In this document: in pieces, positions 1 to 11,384 of the stretch | How the letters are laid out: every line of letters starts with the position of its first letter | How positions within the stretch are numbered: the first letter of the stretch is position 1 | Source of the DNA: Symbiodinium natans | Taxonomy: Eukaryota > Sar > Dinophyceae > Suessiales > Symbiodiniaceae | Direction of reading: 5' to 3' | Length of the DNA: 57,500 bases | Assembly: GCA_905221605.1 (NCBI GenBank) | Contig: CAJNDS010000225.1 | Coordinates: forward strand, 330,001 to 387,500 | Made by a program: the position numbers and the translations under genes | Notes under the pieces: generated by a model | Told to the model about the DNA's origin: nothing | The model's input: only the letters and a program-made list of their open reading frames with translations | Databases searched by the model: none

Positions 1-1600
1 CGAGTAAATGCTCAAACAAAACATTGATTCTCCTAAAACCACGTGGAATTAAGGAATCGAGATTAAAGGCTTAAAGGCATCTCAAACCCTCACAAATACT
101 GTGACTCCTAAACCACTTGCATTTCAAGAGTCTAGTTCAAAAGGCCTAGAAGTATCTTCAACCCATATGTATACATTATTGTCTATCGTGTATGAGCCGA
201 AAACCTGAGGACCACCTGGTGCCCACGAGTGCTTGCATTCCACTTGTGCTTTCGTTTGTTTAATGGGCCAATGATAACCAGCTTGAGCTCAACCTGAAGG
301 AGTTCAACCTGAAGCGCCGTCTGCTTAACTTAAGTTTCTTATAGGATAATTCATTTCTCCCTGCGAACTCCGACGTTGTGAGGGAAAGCGATTCCGTCTG
401 CACTGCAGAGCCGTAGATGCGTTTGCTGGTTGAATGATAGGTGGATATTGAAGGATCAGTTCCGCTAAATCCAGTGTGAACTTTTTCACGTGGTTGAGCT
501 GATCTGGGGCAGACAAGCGTAGGGGTGTAAAGATTGTTGTGATCGTTCTTCCTTCTTTCATTTGATGGTTATGTTCCTTCACCACCGCTGTAGAAGTGAG
601 CACAAAATCGGTTGAGTGATGCCCAGGCTCTTCGTAAAGTCTTTGGCCGTTTTTGGAACTGTGTGAAACCAAGGACCAAACTGGCAGCTTGGTACTGCCG
701 CCAGCTGTTGGAAAGCGACAGCTGCAGAATTGTTCACTCTGAATGACGCGTCCTCACGGCGGACAGCTGTCACTGCGATTCCCCAAATCCTTGCCTCCCT
801 GTCCCTACAGTTCGTTGCATCCCTTGCTGAAGCGGCAGCTGTTGTTGCAGCAGGAGAACATATCATCCCAAGCGCGGCCCGCGGATCATACCCAAAGCCC
901 CGCCTGGCCGGCTCGCTGGTGAGGGGGTGGGCCATGCTAAAAGAACTCGGGCGAGGCTTGACCTCGCTTCAGGCGCTTCAGCAAGCGGAAACCACCAATA
1001 ACTGCCAGTAAGCTCCAGGCCAACAAGTAAAACAGATTGTCTTGAACCAGCTCGTCCGCCTTCAGCCCGTCGTCTTCGGAGTCTTCCTTTTCTTGCGTTC
1101 AGGATGATTCTCGGAGTCTCTGAGGGGGCTTGTGGGTTCCACTGCGTGGCGCTTGAGAACCTGAGGTGTAGGGTTTGGCCCATTGGTGGGATTTGCTGAT
1201 ATCGAGGATTATGCTCTCACGGAGGACTTGCTTGGCGGAGTGTTCAAAGGTGTCAACTTGCTTCCCTTCTGCAGAACTGAACCAGCTAGCTGCTTTCGCT
1301 CCCAAGGGAGCGGAAACAACGCATTTTCGAACTGTTCAGTTTCAGCTCCCAAGGTCATTAGAGATTGGAGTCACGACCATACAGAACCTTCCAAATGTAT
1401 ATTCGACAAGTCGACAAACCCCCCAAAGGCCCCAATTACAAAAACTGCAGCATGCGTTTCGAGAATGGGTGCCAGGCACCACTGAGGTTGACCACACCAC
1501 TTCAAGCAGTACATGAAGTCTTCCTGCAGATCAATGCTCGGCTTGAAGGTTGAAGGCTAAGTTCGGGGCGTGCCGGACGGGACTACAAACTGCAGAGACC
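1..1600. other. Host DNA without a recognisable gene
   Basis: Mixed-composition sequence with short open frames on both strands and no domain I recognise. The stretch at 720-1010 reads open on the plus strand with an alanine-rich sequence and contains a possible 3' splice site (TGTCCCTACAG near 812-822). It could be an exon, but nothing identifies the product. Confidence 0.3.
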
Positions 1601-1608
1601 GGTGGCAC

Positions 1609-2757
1609 TGGGATATGGCAATGCCGGCAGTGTCAAAGCAACAACACAATGCAAAATGCTTTCGGATGCCGAATGGTTCCATCTGTGCCACTTGTTGGTG
1701 GACGTGTTGTCCCATCAGGGTGCGGTTCTTTGTTTCCCCAGGAGTGGGGATTCTTCGATTCCACAAAAAAGCAAATGCAACCAAAAATCCACCGGGGCCT
1801 TGCACCACAGGAACCCCACCCAATCTCTTCCCCATACAGTCGAATGTCCCACCCACCCTCCAAGAAGCCTTGCCGCCCCATCGCCTCGGAATTGCTTTCT
1901 TTTCTTCAGTAGTACGTTGACAGTATGTAGTACCCCCGGATGCTGGGCGGGGCTCACTCTGTGGCCTCCCTGTACTCGGCAAGGTCTCTCGGTGGCGGGC
2001 ACTCTAGGGATACTCACTGCAGGCTGGCTTCACCGGGGATGGGCACTGCAGGACAGACTCGTTGCATGCTTCTTTCTGGGGGGGATACTCGGCAAGGGGG
2101 GGAAAGAGGACAGGAGGCAGGGAGGGAAGGAGGCAGGTTACCCTAAACGCCAAAGCCTTAACCCGAAACTCAACCCTGAACAAAACCTTGAATAGAACTG
2201 CGAACCCTGGGATATGGCAATGCCGGCAGTGTCAAAGCAACAACAATCCAAAATGCTTTCGGATGCCGAATGGTTCCATCTGTGCCACTTGTTGGTGGAC
2301 GTGTTGTCCCATCAGGGTGCCAGGAGTGGGGATTCTTCGATTCCACAAAAAAGCAAATGCAACCAAAAATCCACCGGGGCCTTGCACCACAGGAACCCCA
2401 CCCAATCTCTTCCCCATACAGTCGAATGTCCCACCCACCCTCCAAGAAGCCTTGCCGCCCCATCGCCTCGGAATTGCTTCCTTCTCTTCAGTAGTACGTT
2501 GACAGTATGTAGTACCCCCGGATGCTGGGCGGGGCTCACTCTGTGGCCTCCCTGTACTCGGCAAGGTCTCTCGGTGGCGGGCACTCCAGGGATACTCACT
2601 GCAGGCTGGCTTCACCGGGGATTCGGGGGGGGATACTCGGCAAGGGGGGGAAAGAGGACAGGAGGCAGGGAGGGAAAGAGGCAGGTTACCCTAAACGCCA
2701 AAGCCTAAACCCGAAACTCAACCCTGAACAAAACCTTGAATAGAACTGCGAACCCTG
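1609..2757. repeat. Two-copy tandem duplication, period about 600 bp
   Basis: Copy 1 (about 1609-2208) and copy 2 (about 2211-2757) share a start (GGGATATGGCAATGCCGGCA) and nearly all following sequence, including the segment ending in CAAAACCTTGAATAGAACTG. Copy 2 lacks about 14 bases in the segment after CATCAGGGTG and about 35 bases before the GGGGGGGATACTCGG motif. The open frames on both strands are repeated because the DNA is repeated; the indels break frames, so this is probably non-coding. Degenerate telomere-like motifs follow copy 2 near 2755-2770. Confidence 0.9.
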
Positions 2758-2759
2758 AA

Positions 2760-4390
2760 CCCTAAACCCCAAACTGCTTTCTCGGGATTGCGCTGGAGCT
2801 GGAAGGAGGCACTTTGCAAACTTGCAACCCAAAAAGCCGAAGACCGATACGTCCTCTGGCCCCGCATTGTAGAACTGCACCCCATAGCAACCAGGATGGT
2901 GGCTGCACCACACAGATGCCTCACGCCAATGAAATGACTTGAAATGATACTCCATGCATGCAGCCCTCTGGAGGCAGCAGTCTGCGATCCCAGTTGAAGG
3001 AACACCCTCGGTCTCGCCTGCTGGACTTTCTCCACCATCTCTAGATGATCCGGCAGATGCAAGGCGCTGAACATGCGCGTTTTGCAGCGCCACCCCTGGC
3101 ACTGCGATCTCGTGCGAAGGGTGTAAGCAGACCGAAAGGAAGCCTTATCTAGCAGACTAGGCAATGGGGAATGAAGATATTGTCAGAGGATGGCTGATTA
3201 ACCACCTTTGTGGCAGCATCCAACATCAAACAAACCAAACACTCTGCATCTTCCACATCTCTGGGGCCGCCTCCATGTGTCGAAACATCGTCAGGACCTG
3301 GGTGGTGGAATTCGAAAACCCTTCGCAACATGATCACTGCAGTTTGCACAAGTTTGCACTACCCCTCCACCCCAAGACCGGTTCTGAGACTTTCCATGAT
3401 TCTACTGTCGCCTCTCATGGGCATCTTTGCACGGAGAAATATGATTGGCTGACCACACGCTTCGGCCAACCAGTTGATGAAAGAAAATGCCAAAGACGTA
3501 GCCGTAATCTTCTGTGGCTAGGTTATGTAATCTCATCCTTGCCTTTGATCAAATCTAGTCGCAGCTTGTCCTGAATTGCAACATTGCTCAACTTGTGGCC
3601 GAATCCGGCACATGCAGTTGACAGACTTGTTGAAAAAGCCAATCACTCAGGCCGAGGCATTTTTGTTATCAACAGGCTCATTGAACGCCGCCGAGCGCAC
3701 CAGCAACAGCGCGCAGCCCAACTTCATCACCAGGAGGCAGGAAAATTAACAGCCTTCTGGTTAAAAACCAATGTATAATTTGCCGGGATTCGCGCATTTG
3801 TGTCGGATGCCAACCCCCCACCCTTCCTCGACAAAGCCTAAATCCAATACCCACATGCGGAAAAACAAAACCCACACCCTATACCCCAAAAGTGAAGTGT
3901 AAGGTCAATATTGCAGCTGCAGTGCACGGCTTCGCCAGCAGATGCTGCGAAAAAGATGTTTAGGCATTAGGCAATATTTTACACATTGGATCATGCCCTC
4001 TCTGAGACAAGCTTTGATCCGACTCCGGTGCTGCCAAAGGAAGTTAGACTCAGCTAGACAAGAACTTAAAACAAGGGTGCTCCCGCGGCCCGCCCAGAAA
4101 ATTGCAAGAAAAAGCAGGAAGCAGCAAAAGACATTCCTAAACCAGCTTTGGCACCTGGATGGGCTGCGGCTTATGAACCCAGCCCCTTCGCACACCCATT
4201 CCACCCAGGAGAAAGGAAACATGAAGGAGTACTGTATAAGGGAGCCCAATGCGAGCCCAGCGGCCCACTCCAACCCAAGAACAAAGGAAACATGAAGCCC
4301 ATTGGGGGTCCAGACAAGAAAAGTGAAGGGAGTGAACCTGCAGCCGACTGCTGTGGCCGGCAAGAGAGTTATTAGGTGGTCAGTGCAGAG
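2760..4390. other. Host DNA, no recognisable gene
   Basis: About 1.6 kb with several medium open frames on both strands (for example 3164-3574 plus, 3905-4564 minus) but no conserved motif. Nothing supports a specific coding call. Confidence 0.3.
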
Positions 4391-4392
4391 GC

Positions 4393-4414
4393 ACCGTAGC
4401 CATTTTGGCTCAAG
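4393..4414 (+). ncRNA. Dinoflagellate spliced-leader sequence (SL RNA gene or retroposed relic)
   Basis: The 22 bases are identical to the known dinoflagellate spliced-leader consensus (core CCGTAGCCATTTTGGCTC, first base A), including the internal Sm-like ATTTTGG. A chance match in this window is negligible. The following bases are GCACAAATC, so a canonical GT donor is absent; a GC donor would be needed if this is an SL RNA gene. A 6-bp stem with a GCAA loop (about 4429-4444) and a T-rich stretch follow within 60 bases, about the size expected for dinoflagellate SL RNA. The alternative is a relic at the 5' end of a retroposed, once trans-spliced mRNA. Confidence 0.75.
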
Positions 4415-5700
4415 GCACAAATCGGGTCCTTGCTGCAAAGCAGGCCTTTTGTCTTTTCCTTGCAAGATAACAAGCCTTTTTGGCTTTCTTCTTTGGCTGG
4501 TTAAGGTTGCTGGAAAATTCTGAAAACCAAGTTTTTTCTTTTTTATGCACATGGAACCCCACATTCACACTTGGGCACGAAACCCAAACCTGGGTTATTT
4601 TTCTGACAAATATTCAAGATTTCAGAACTTTCTTAACATTATTGTTCTTGTAGTGATCTTTAGCATCAAAAGTATCTAGACCGGTCTGATCTTTTTAAGA
4701 ATGCTGAACACTCTCGAAACAGCTTTCTCTCGGACAAACAGACATGGAAGAGGATCTTTGATCACTCTTATCTGCTACTGATCTAGAAACTATTAACAAA
4801 CAGCATCTAGCAGCCAATTGTACTACCTATTCATAGATCTACATTGTTTAGGAAAAATCACATTCAACTTTTTTTTAAGTGACACCGAAATACTTATTAC
4901 TTATTGGAATGATTTTACATCTTGTGTAACTTTATCTTCTTGCTAACATTAGATTAACAAACAATACAGGAAATTTCTGAACAACAATGGATTTACACGT
5001 TCCTGCCTTAAAACGTGGAAAGTGAACCGATCCTACACCTCGTAAGAGGCTCCAAGCACAAACCTCACACTACTCGCGCAAGCAAAAAGCTCAAAAACAC
5101 TTGACATAGCGTTTTGTCTAAAAAGTACAAACTTCAGTTCTCTTAATTCCCACCATGTTGATTGATTTAATTTGCCGGACGTGGCCTCGGTCATCTTCTA
5201 TGGTACCAAAAAAATCATAAGCACAACCAAATTTAAGTGTTGTAAACGTTCGAGAGTCTTCAAAAATTCTTAAAAATATTGAAAACAAGCTGGTTAAAAA
5301 CGTCCAACAGCCTGCTGAAGCCAGATTGCTTAATTACGCAGGCAAGCGAGGGAAACCTGCCCCGGATAAGGTTCATAAGCCTGCACACATCCGCGCGCAA
5401 AGCCTTCTGCTGTCGGTGGCACCCAACACGCCCTTCTTGTGAGCCCACGGCCTTCCGGAGCGAAGTGCAACAACAACGCCAAGGCACTCTGCTTTTGCTG
5501 CCTGCAATGATGCCAGGCACCCCTTGGGAATGGCGCAAAGGAATAAAGAAGTTGGTTCATACTCTGAAGAGGGTTGCACGTACACTTCCCCTACCGTCAA
5601 ACTTTACACAACCCACAAACCTTGAAGTGTGACTGCCGTACATTTCCTTCTTTACTGCTGGGCATCGCGTCATACCACCCTCACGCCGAGGGACGCGAAG
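4415..5700. other. AT-richer host DNA, no recognisable gene
   Basis: If 4393-4414 is an mRNA relic, the start of this stretch would be retroposed cDNA. I see no long conserved frame. The 5279-5632 region is open on both strands without a recognisable motif. Confidence 0.25.
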
Positions 5701-5704
5701 GAAA

Positions 5705-7430
5705 CTACCCTGTCCCCGATTTTTAATTTAAAAAATGGAAAAAGCCTCCGATTTAGGATTTCAAAATGAAAAATCCCCCGATTTTAAATTTTAAAGATTT
5801 CAAAAGTTGCAAGAGGCGGGAGAAACTCCCGGAAAGTTTCCCAAACCTTTTGCAACCTTTGAAATCTTCAAAACTTTCAAATCTTTGAAATGTAAAATCG
5901 AGGGATTTGGGTTTTAAAATAGAAAATCCCCCGAATTTAGAAAATAGAAAATCCCTCGATTTTAGATTTCAAAATAGAAAACCCCCCCGATTTTGGATTT
6001 CAAAATAGAAATTCACCCGATATTAGATTTCTCCGATTTTTAGATTTCTAAAATTTCAAAGATTTGAAAGCGAGGGAAACTGCAGGGAAGTTTCGCAAGC
6101 CTTTTGCAACCTTTGAAATGTTTGAAATCTTTGAAATCTTGGAAATTCAAAATGGGGGGTTTTTAGATTTCAGAATCGAGAATCCCCCGGTTTTAGATTT
6201 TCAAAATAGAAAATTCACCGATTTTAGATTTCAAATAGAAAACACCGATTTTAGATTTCAAACAGAAAATCCTCCGATTTTTAGATTTCAAAATAGGAAA
6301 TCCCCCGATTTTAGATTTCAAAGATTTCTAAGATTTCAAAGGTTGCAAGAGGCGGGAGAAAACTCCCGGAAAGTTTACCAAACCTTTTGCAACCTTTGAA
6401 ATCTTGGAAAATCTTTCAAATCTTTGAAATGTAAAAATTGAGGGATTTGGGTTTTTGCAGTGTGACAGAAGGGGCAGTTTAAATTTTGAAATTTAAAACC
6501 AGGGATTTTCTATTTTGAAATCTAAAGTCGGGTGATTTTCTAGTTTGAAATCTCCTTTTGCAACCCTTGAAATCTTTGAAACCTTTGAAATCTAAAATCG
6601 AGTGATTTTCTATTTTGAAATCTAAAGTCGGAGGATGTTCTATTTCAAATCTAAAATCGGGAGATTTTCTATTTTGAAATCTAAAAATCACCCGGTTTTG
6701 AATTTCAAAGATTTTAAAGATTTCAAAGATTTCAAAGGTTGCAAAAGGTTTGGGAAACTTCCCGGGAGTCTTCCCCGCCTTTTGCAACTTTTTGAAATCT
6801 GAAATCGGGGGATTTTCGATCTTGAAATCCAAAATCGGGGGATTTTCTATTTTGAAATCTAAAATTGGGGGTTTTCTATTTTGAAATCTAAAATCTCCCG
6901 ATTTTAAATTTCAAAGATCTCAAAGATTTCAAAGATTTCAAAGGTTGCCAAAAGGTTTGGGAAACTTCCCGGGAGTCTTCCCCTTTTTGCAACCTTTGAA
7001 ATCTTTGAAACTTTGAAATCTAAAATCGGGGGATTTCCTGTTTTGAAATCTAAAATCGGAGGATTTTCTGTTTTGAAATCTAAAATCGGTGTTTTCTATT
7101 TGAAATCTAAAATCGGTGGATTTTCTGTTTTGAAAATCTAAAACCGGGGGATTCTCTATTCTGAAATCTAAAAACCCCCGATTTTGAATTTCAAAGATTT
7201 CAAAGATTTCAAACATTTCAAAGGTTGCAAAAGGCTTGCGAAACTTCCCCGGAGTTTCCCTCGCTTTCAAATCTTTGAAATTTTAGAAATCTAAAAATCG
7301 GAGAAATCTAATATCGGGTGAATTTCGATTTTGAAATCCAAAATCGGGGGTTTTTCTATTTTGAAATCTAAAATCGGGGGATTTTCTATTTTCTAAATTC
7401 GGGGGATTTTCTATTTTAACAAAGAGGGTT
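5705..7430. repeat. Large AT-rich palindrome of nested short repeats
   Basis: Arms at about 5913-6445 and 6895-7419 are near-identical inverted copies around a spacer of about 450 bp made of the same units. The basic unit is a pair such as GATTTTCTATTTTGAAATC plus TAAAATCGGGGG, alternating with CTTTGAAATCTTTGAAATC stretches. A block with GAAACTCCCGGAAAGTTTCC recurs at about 5796-5920 (direct) and 6330-6440. Mirror-image open frames at 6064-6399 plus and 6938-7270 minus translate to F/I/E/N/R-rich repeats and are by-products of the repeats. It could be a fold-back or MITE-like element or a satellite that inverted. Confidence 0.85.
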
Positions 7431-8390
7431 ACTCACATTATTCCTAAAGGTCCTTCGTACCTACCTCTTGAAGGAACGAGATACTCTTTCACTGAATAGG
7501 AGATGAGGGGTCCTCTTCCCACTTTCAATAGGAAAGGCTCTACCTGCTCTCAACCTTGTAATGGAATGAAGAGAGCTCCTCTACTTCGTCGTCTTGAATA
7601 ACAAGACATTTTACGTTTCGCTAGTTGTTGACAAGGGCAACGAGGAAACACGGCGCTGCGATTTGGGATTTGGCAAGATGTAGTTTCAAAGAGACGTGGC
7701 GCTTGCTTGATGTAGTTTCAAAGAGACGTGGCGCTTGCTATTTGCTTTAGAACTCTCTTCTCGTATTGGAAAAATGGGCGGAAACTGTTTTTTTCGTCTG
7801 ATGCAAAGGCTCCTCTCCCCCTCTAAAGAGTTGATTTCCCGTATTCGCTGTCATTTGCTTTCTTTCTCTCCAGTTCGTATGTCTTCTGTTCTGATTTTGT
7901 TGAGATCAAAGGGACAGATAAGAAAGGCGGAAAAACTTCTCTGTCCCTTTGGTGATCTTAACAGCCTCGTCTTTTCTCAGTCAGAGAAAGACACAGTAGA
8001 AGGGAAACAAAAGGAATGGACAATAGTGCTTCTCTTTGGAAAAGAAAACCCCTTATTCTCGAACTTGTTCAGCTCTCTTCTTGCAGAATAGCAACATGAA
8101 CACGCAAGAAAAAATTGTCCAGCTTCATTCTTCATTTGCTTCCTTTTGATGAAAGAAGACATTCTTGGGAAGAAAACAACAAGGCTTTTCCCTTTTTGTG
8201 AAATCGGACACAGTGCAGAGCGAGTGAATTGCACTGCTTAGCGCGCTTGAGCGCAACTGCTATGGTTTCACACAACTCCAAGCGATCAAGGCTTCGAAGG
8301 AAATGTCTTGATGCCAAAAAAGATGTTTAATTTGGGTCGCGGTTTGGCAGGTAACTTCCGGCGAATGCCTCCAAATTTTCTCTCTCTTTT
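7431..8390. other. Host DNA with a 31-bp tandem duplication, no recognised gene
   Basis: A 31-bp unit containing GTAGTTTCAAAGAGACGTGG is present twice in tandem at about 7677-7738. An imperfect inverted repeat (GATCAAAGGGACAG and CTGTCCCTTTGGTGATC) lies at about 7903-7960. The frame at 7735-8091 plus has no recognisable domain. Confidence 0.4.
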
Positions 8391-8394
8391 CAAA

Positions 8395-8540
8395 TGGAAG
8401 TTTGAGTCTCGCTTCTCTAGTTTCAAAGAACGAAATCCAAAAAACAAAACAAGATTCGAGGGTGGAATTTAGAATAAATCCCTTCTCTCTTCAAGATGAA
8501 GTAATGTTAGAGTCTCCCTTAAGCCCCCCTGGCCCTAAGC
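8395..8540 (-). repeat. Inverted copy of the 9.6-9.9 kb dispersed repeat
   Basis: Read on the minus strand this contains TTTATTCTAAATTCCACCCT, CGAATCTTGTTTTG and a GAAACTAGAGAAGCGAGACTC-like end, matching the units at 9590-9934. It directly adjoins the C-rich CTTAAAG array. Confidence 0.8.
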
Positions 8541-8900
8541 CCTCCTCCTTCAACCTATCCCCGAGCCCCCCTTAAAGCCTCTTTATGCCTTGAACCCTCC
8601 CTTTAGCCCCCTTAAAGCCCCCCTTAAAGCTCCTTTGAGCCTCCTTTAAGCCCCCTTTAAGCTCCCTTTAAGCCCCTTGAAGCCCCCTTAAGCCCCCTTT
8701 AAGCTCCCTTAAGTCCCCCTTGAAGCTCCTTCAAAGCCCCCTTTAAGTTCCCTTCAAAGCCTCCTTAAGCCTCTTAAGCCCCCCTTAAGCCCCTTAAGGC
8801 CCTAAACCCCCCCTTAAGTTCCCCTTTAAGCCCCTTAAGCTTCCTTTAAAGCTCCCTTCAAAGGGTCCTCCAAAGTCTCTCCTCCCTCTCTTTGCCCTTC
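8541..8900. repeat. CCCCCTTAAAGC-type degenerate array
   Basis: About 350 bp of degenerate AAGCCCCCTTAAAG units with the C-rich strand on plus. The same unit appears with the G-rich strand on plus at 10,855-11,370, so the two arrays are inverted relative to each other. Confidence 0.8.
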
Positions 8901-9589
8901 AGGCCCCTTTTCTTAAGCTCCCTCCTAAAAAGGCTCCCTTTGAGCAAAGGTGATAAGCCCATCAAGTTGCGGACCCGAATTAAGCTCTGCATGGTGAAAT
9001 GAAGTCTCCATGGATCACAAATAGCCAGGCGGTGAAGATTAAAGGAGAACGAGTTGTGCAACTCTTTCTTCTCATCTGGATCCTGGGACTTACGGTTCGG
9101 TTGAGAGCCTTTACCTGCTACAATATTGGAGAGCTTAAAGCTCTTATTCCTCCCTTTCCCAAATCTGAAGTCAGGAGTTTGCCTCCAAAAAAAGTTTTAA
9201 ATTCAAAAGGCAAAAGTCAATCCACTCTCTCCACTCTAATGGCAAAGGTGTTGGAAATGTTAGAAATCCAGCCAGTATCTTTCGAAAAGACTAAATGGCT
9301 GTGGCACTCGCTCCCAAAAAAGATTCTTCACAACTGGACATTTCTCGACTCGCCTCCTACGCATACTGACAGCTCCTGCTCCAACAACCAAGATGGGGCT
9401 TTGCAGTTGCATTCTAGTTAAGACAACCTCACGTGTTTCCATTGATATTGGAGCATGAAAATCCTGACAAACTGTTTTCCGTCCTTGCGAACACTCTTTT
9501 TTATTTGTTTTACGGGCAGTTTTCATCTTCAAGGTGTTTTTTTTTTGAAATTTATCGATCAAATCCAGGTTGAATTTGTTTTTGGGGAA

Positions 9590-9934
9590 CGAAGGAATTT
9601 ATTCTAAATTCCACCCCCCTCGACTCTTGTTATATTTTTGTGTTTTTTTGGAATTTCATTGTTCGAAACCAGACATACATTTCCCTTTAGGAAGCGAAAG
9701 AAGGGAATGTGTTCTAAATTCCACCCCTCTCAAATCTTGTTATACATTTTGTGTTTGTTTTTGGATTTCATTCTTCGAAACCAGAAAAGTGAGACTCTAA
9801 ACATTCATTTCCCTTTACGAAAAAAGAAAGAAGGGAATGTATTCTAAATTCCACCTTCCTCGAATCTTGTTTTGTTTTTTGGGTTTCATTCTTCGAAACC
9901 AGAGAGTGAGACTCTTTTTAAAGGGGAGCTTAAG
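9590..9934 (+). repeat. Three degenerate direct repeats of about 100-130 bp
   Basis: Units begin at about 9591, 9708 and 9837. Each carries TCTAAATTCCACC, then CTTGTT with T-rich sequence, then a TTCGAAACCAGA element; the later units end with GTGAGACTC. An inverted copy lies at 8395-8540. Confidence 0.85.
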
Positions 9935-10008
9935 GGCATTTCCACCCCGCTCGCTTCTTCTTTTGTTTCTTGTGTTCACTCAAGTTTCAAGGAGCAGAGA
10001 GTTCATAG

Positions 10009-10275
10009 CAGTGACGTGGTGCGAGGCTAAGCCGAGAACCCCATGTCTTGTTCCAGAGATGATTCATATGCTTCCACGCGAGCTTGCCCGGCAGAAAAAA
10101 GCGGGGGGGTTGGGGGCCGCAGCCCCCCCCATTTGCATAGCAGTGACGTGGCGCGGGGCTAAGCCGAGAACCCCATGTTTTGTTTTGTTTTGGACATGAT
10201 TCATATGCTTCCACGCGAGTTTGCCCGACTTAAACAAGCGGGGGGGTTGGGGGGGGCGCAGGCTCCCCCCCCATG
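10009..10275 (+). repeat. Two-copy tandem repeat, period about 130 bp
   Basis: CAGTGACGTGG, GCTAAGCCGAGAACCCCATG, GATTCATATGCTTCCACGCG and a G-run facing a C-run occur in the same order at 10,009-10,130 and 10,139-10,273. Confidence 0.9.
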
Positions 10276-10289
10276 TGCAAACACGATTG

Positions 10290-10850
10290 TCGCATTAGGC
10301 TTCTTAAACTGCTGCCTAAATTCTCCTCCGAAGGCCCAGCAGGTTAAGCCTTTTAGACGTCTTAAACTGTTGCCCGAACCCTCCACAAAAGGCCCAGCGA
10401 GTATTCGGCCTCTTAAACTGCTGCCTAAATCCTCCACAGAAGGCCCAGCAAGTATTACGCCTTTTAAACAGCTGCCCAAACCCTCCACGAAAGGCCCAGC
10501 AACCAGCAAGTATCAGGCCTCTTACACTGCTGCCTAAACCCTCCGCAGAAGGCCCAGCAAGTATTACGCCTTTTAAACTGCTGCCCAAACCCTCCAAAAA
10601 AGGCCCACCAGTATTAGGCCTCTTAAACTGCTGCCTAAACCCTCCGCAGAAGCCCAGCAAGTATTACGCCTTTTAAATTGCTGCCCAAACCCTCCACAAA
10701 AGGCCCAGCAAGTATCAGGCCTCTTAAACTGCTGCCTAAACCCTCCGCAGAAGGCCCAGCAAGTATTACGCCTTTTAAACTGCTGCCCAAACCCTCCAAA
10801 AAAGGCCCAGCAAGTATTAGGCCTCTTAAACTGCTGCCTAAACCCTCCAC
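10290..10850. repeat. 51-bp minisatellite arranged as about 103-bp dimers
   Basis: Alternating half-units, one with CTCTTAAACTGCTGCCTAAA and one with CTTTTAAACTGCTGCCCAAA, each followed by CCCTCC..AAGGCCCAGCAAGTATTA. Because the unit is close to 51 bp (17 codons), long frames stay open on both strands and encode 17-residue repeats such as GLGSSLKGVILAGPSAE. I treat it as non-coding. Confidence 0.85.
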
Positions 10851-10854
10851 ACAG

Positions 10855-11375
10855 GGGGGGGCTTGGTTGCGGCTTCAGGGGGGAGCTTTAGGGGGGAGCT
10901 TTAGGGGGGAGCTTTAGGGGGGGCTTTAAGGGGGCTTAAAAAGAGGGGCTTAAAGGGGGGGCTTTAAGCCCCTTAAAACGGGGGGGCCTTAAAGGGGGGC
11001 TTTAAGGGGGCTTTAAAGGGGGGCTTTAAGGGGGTTTTAAAGGGGGGCTTCAAGGGGGGCTTAAAGGGGGGCTGAAAGGGGGTTCAAGGGGGGCTTAAAG
11101 GGGGCTTGAAGGGGGCGGCTTAAGGGGGGCTTACAGGGGGGGGCTTAAGGGCCCCCCCCCCCCCCCCCGATTTGCAGGGACCCCTTTGAAGGGGGGCTTA
11201 AGGGGGCTTCAGGGGGGGCTTAAGGGGGGCTGGGCTTAAGGGCTTTGACCCTTTGCCCCCCCCCCTCGAAGGGACCCCCTTTGCAGGGACCCCTTTGAAG
11301 GGGGGCTTAAGGGGGGCTTATAGGGGGGCTTAAAGGGGGGCTTAAGCCCCCCGTTGCCCAAAGGGGGGGGGCCCA
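10855..11375. repeat. GGGGGCTTTAAGGGGG-type degenerate array
   Basis: About 500 bp of G-rich GGGGGGCTTTAAG or GGGGGCTTAAG units with two internal C-runs. It is the inverted counterpart of 8541-8900 and abuts the 5'-truncated LINE. Confidence 0.85.
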
Positions 11376-11384
11376 TTCTCCTCC

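Noticed and set aside
1557-2743. Overlapping frames up to 197 codons
   Set aside because: Present on both strands of a tandem duplication with indels; no motif.
6064-7270. Two similar frames rich in F, N, R and Q
   Set aside because: They are mirror images caused by the palindrome; residue pattern follows the DNA repeat, no start context or domain.
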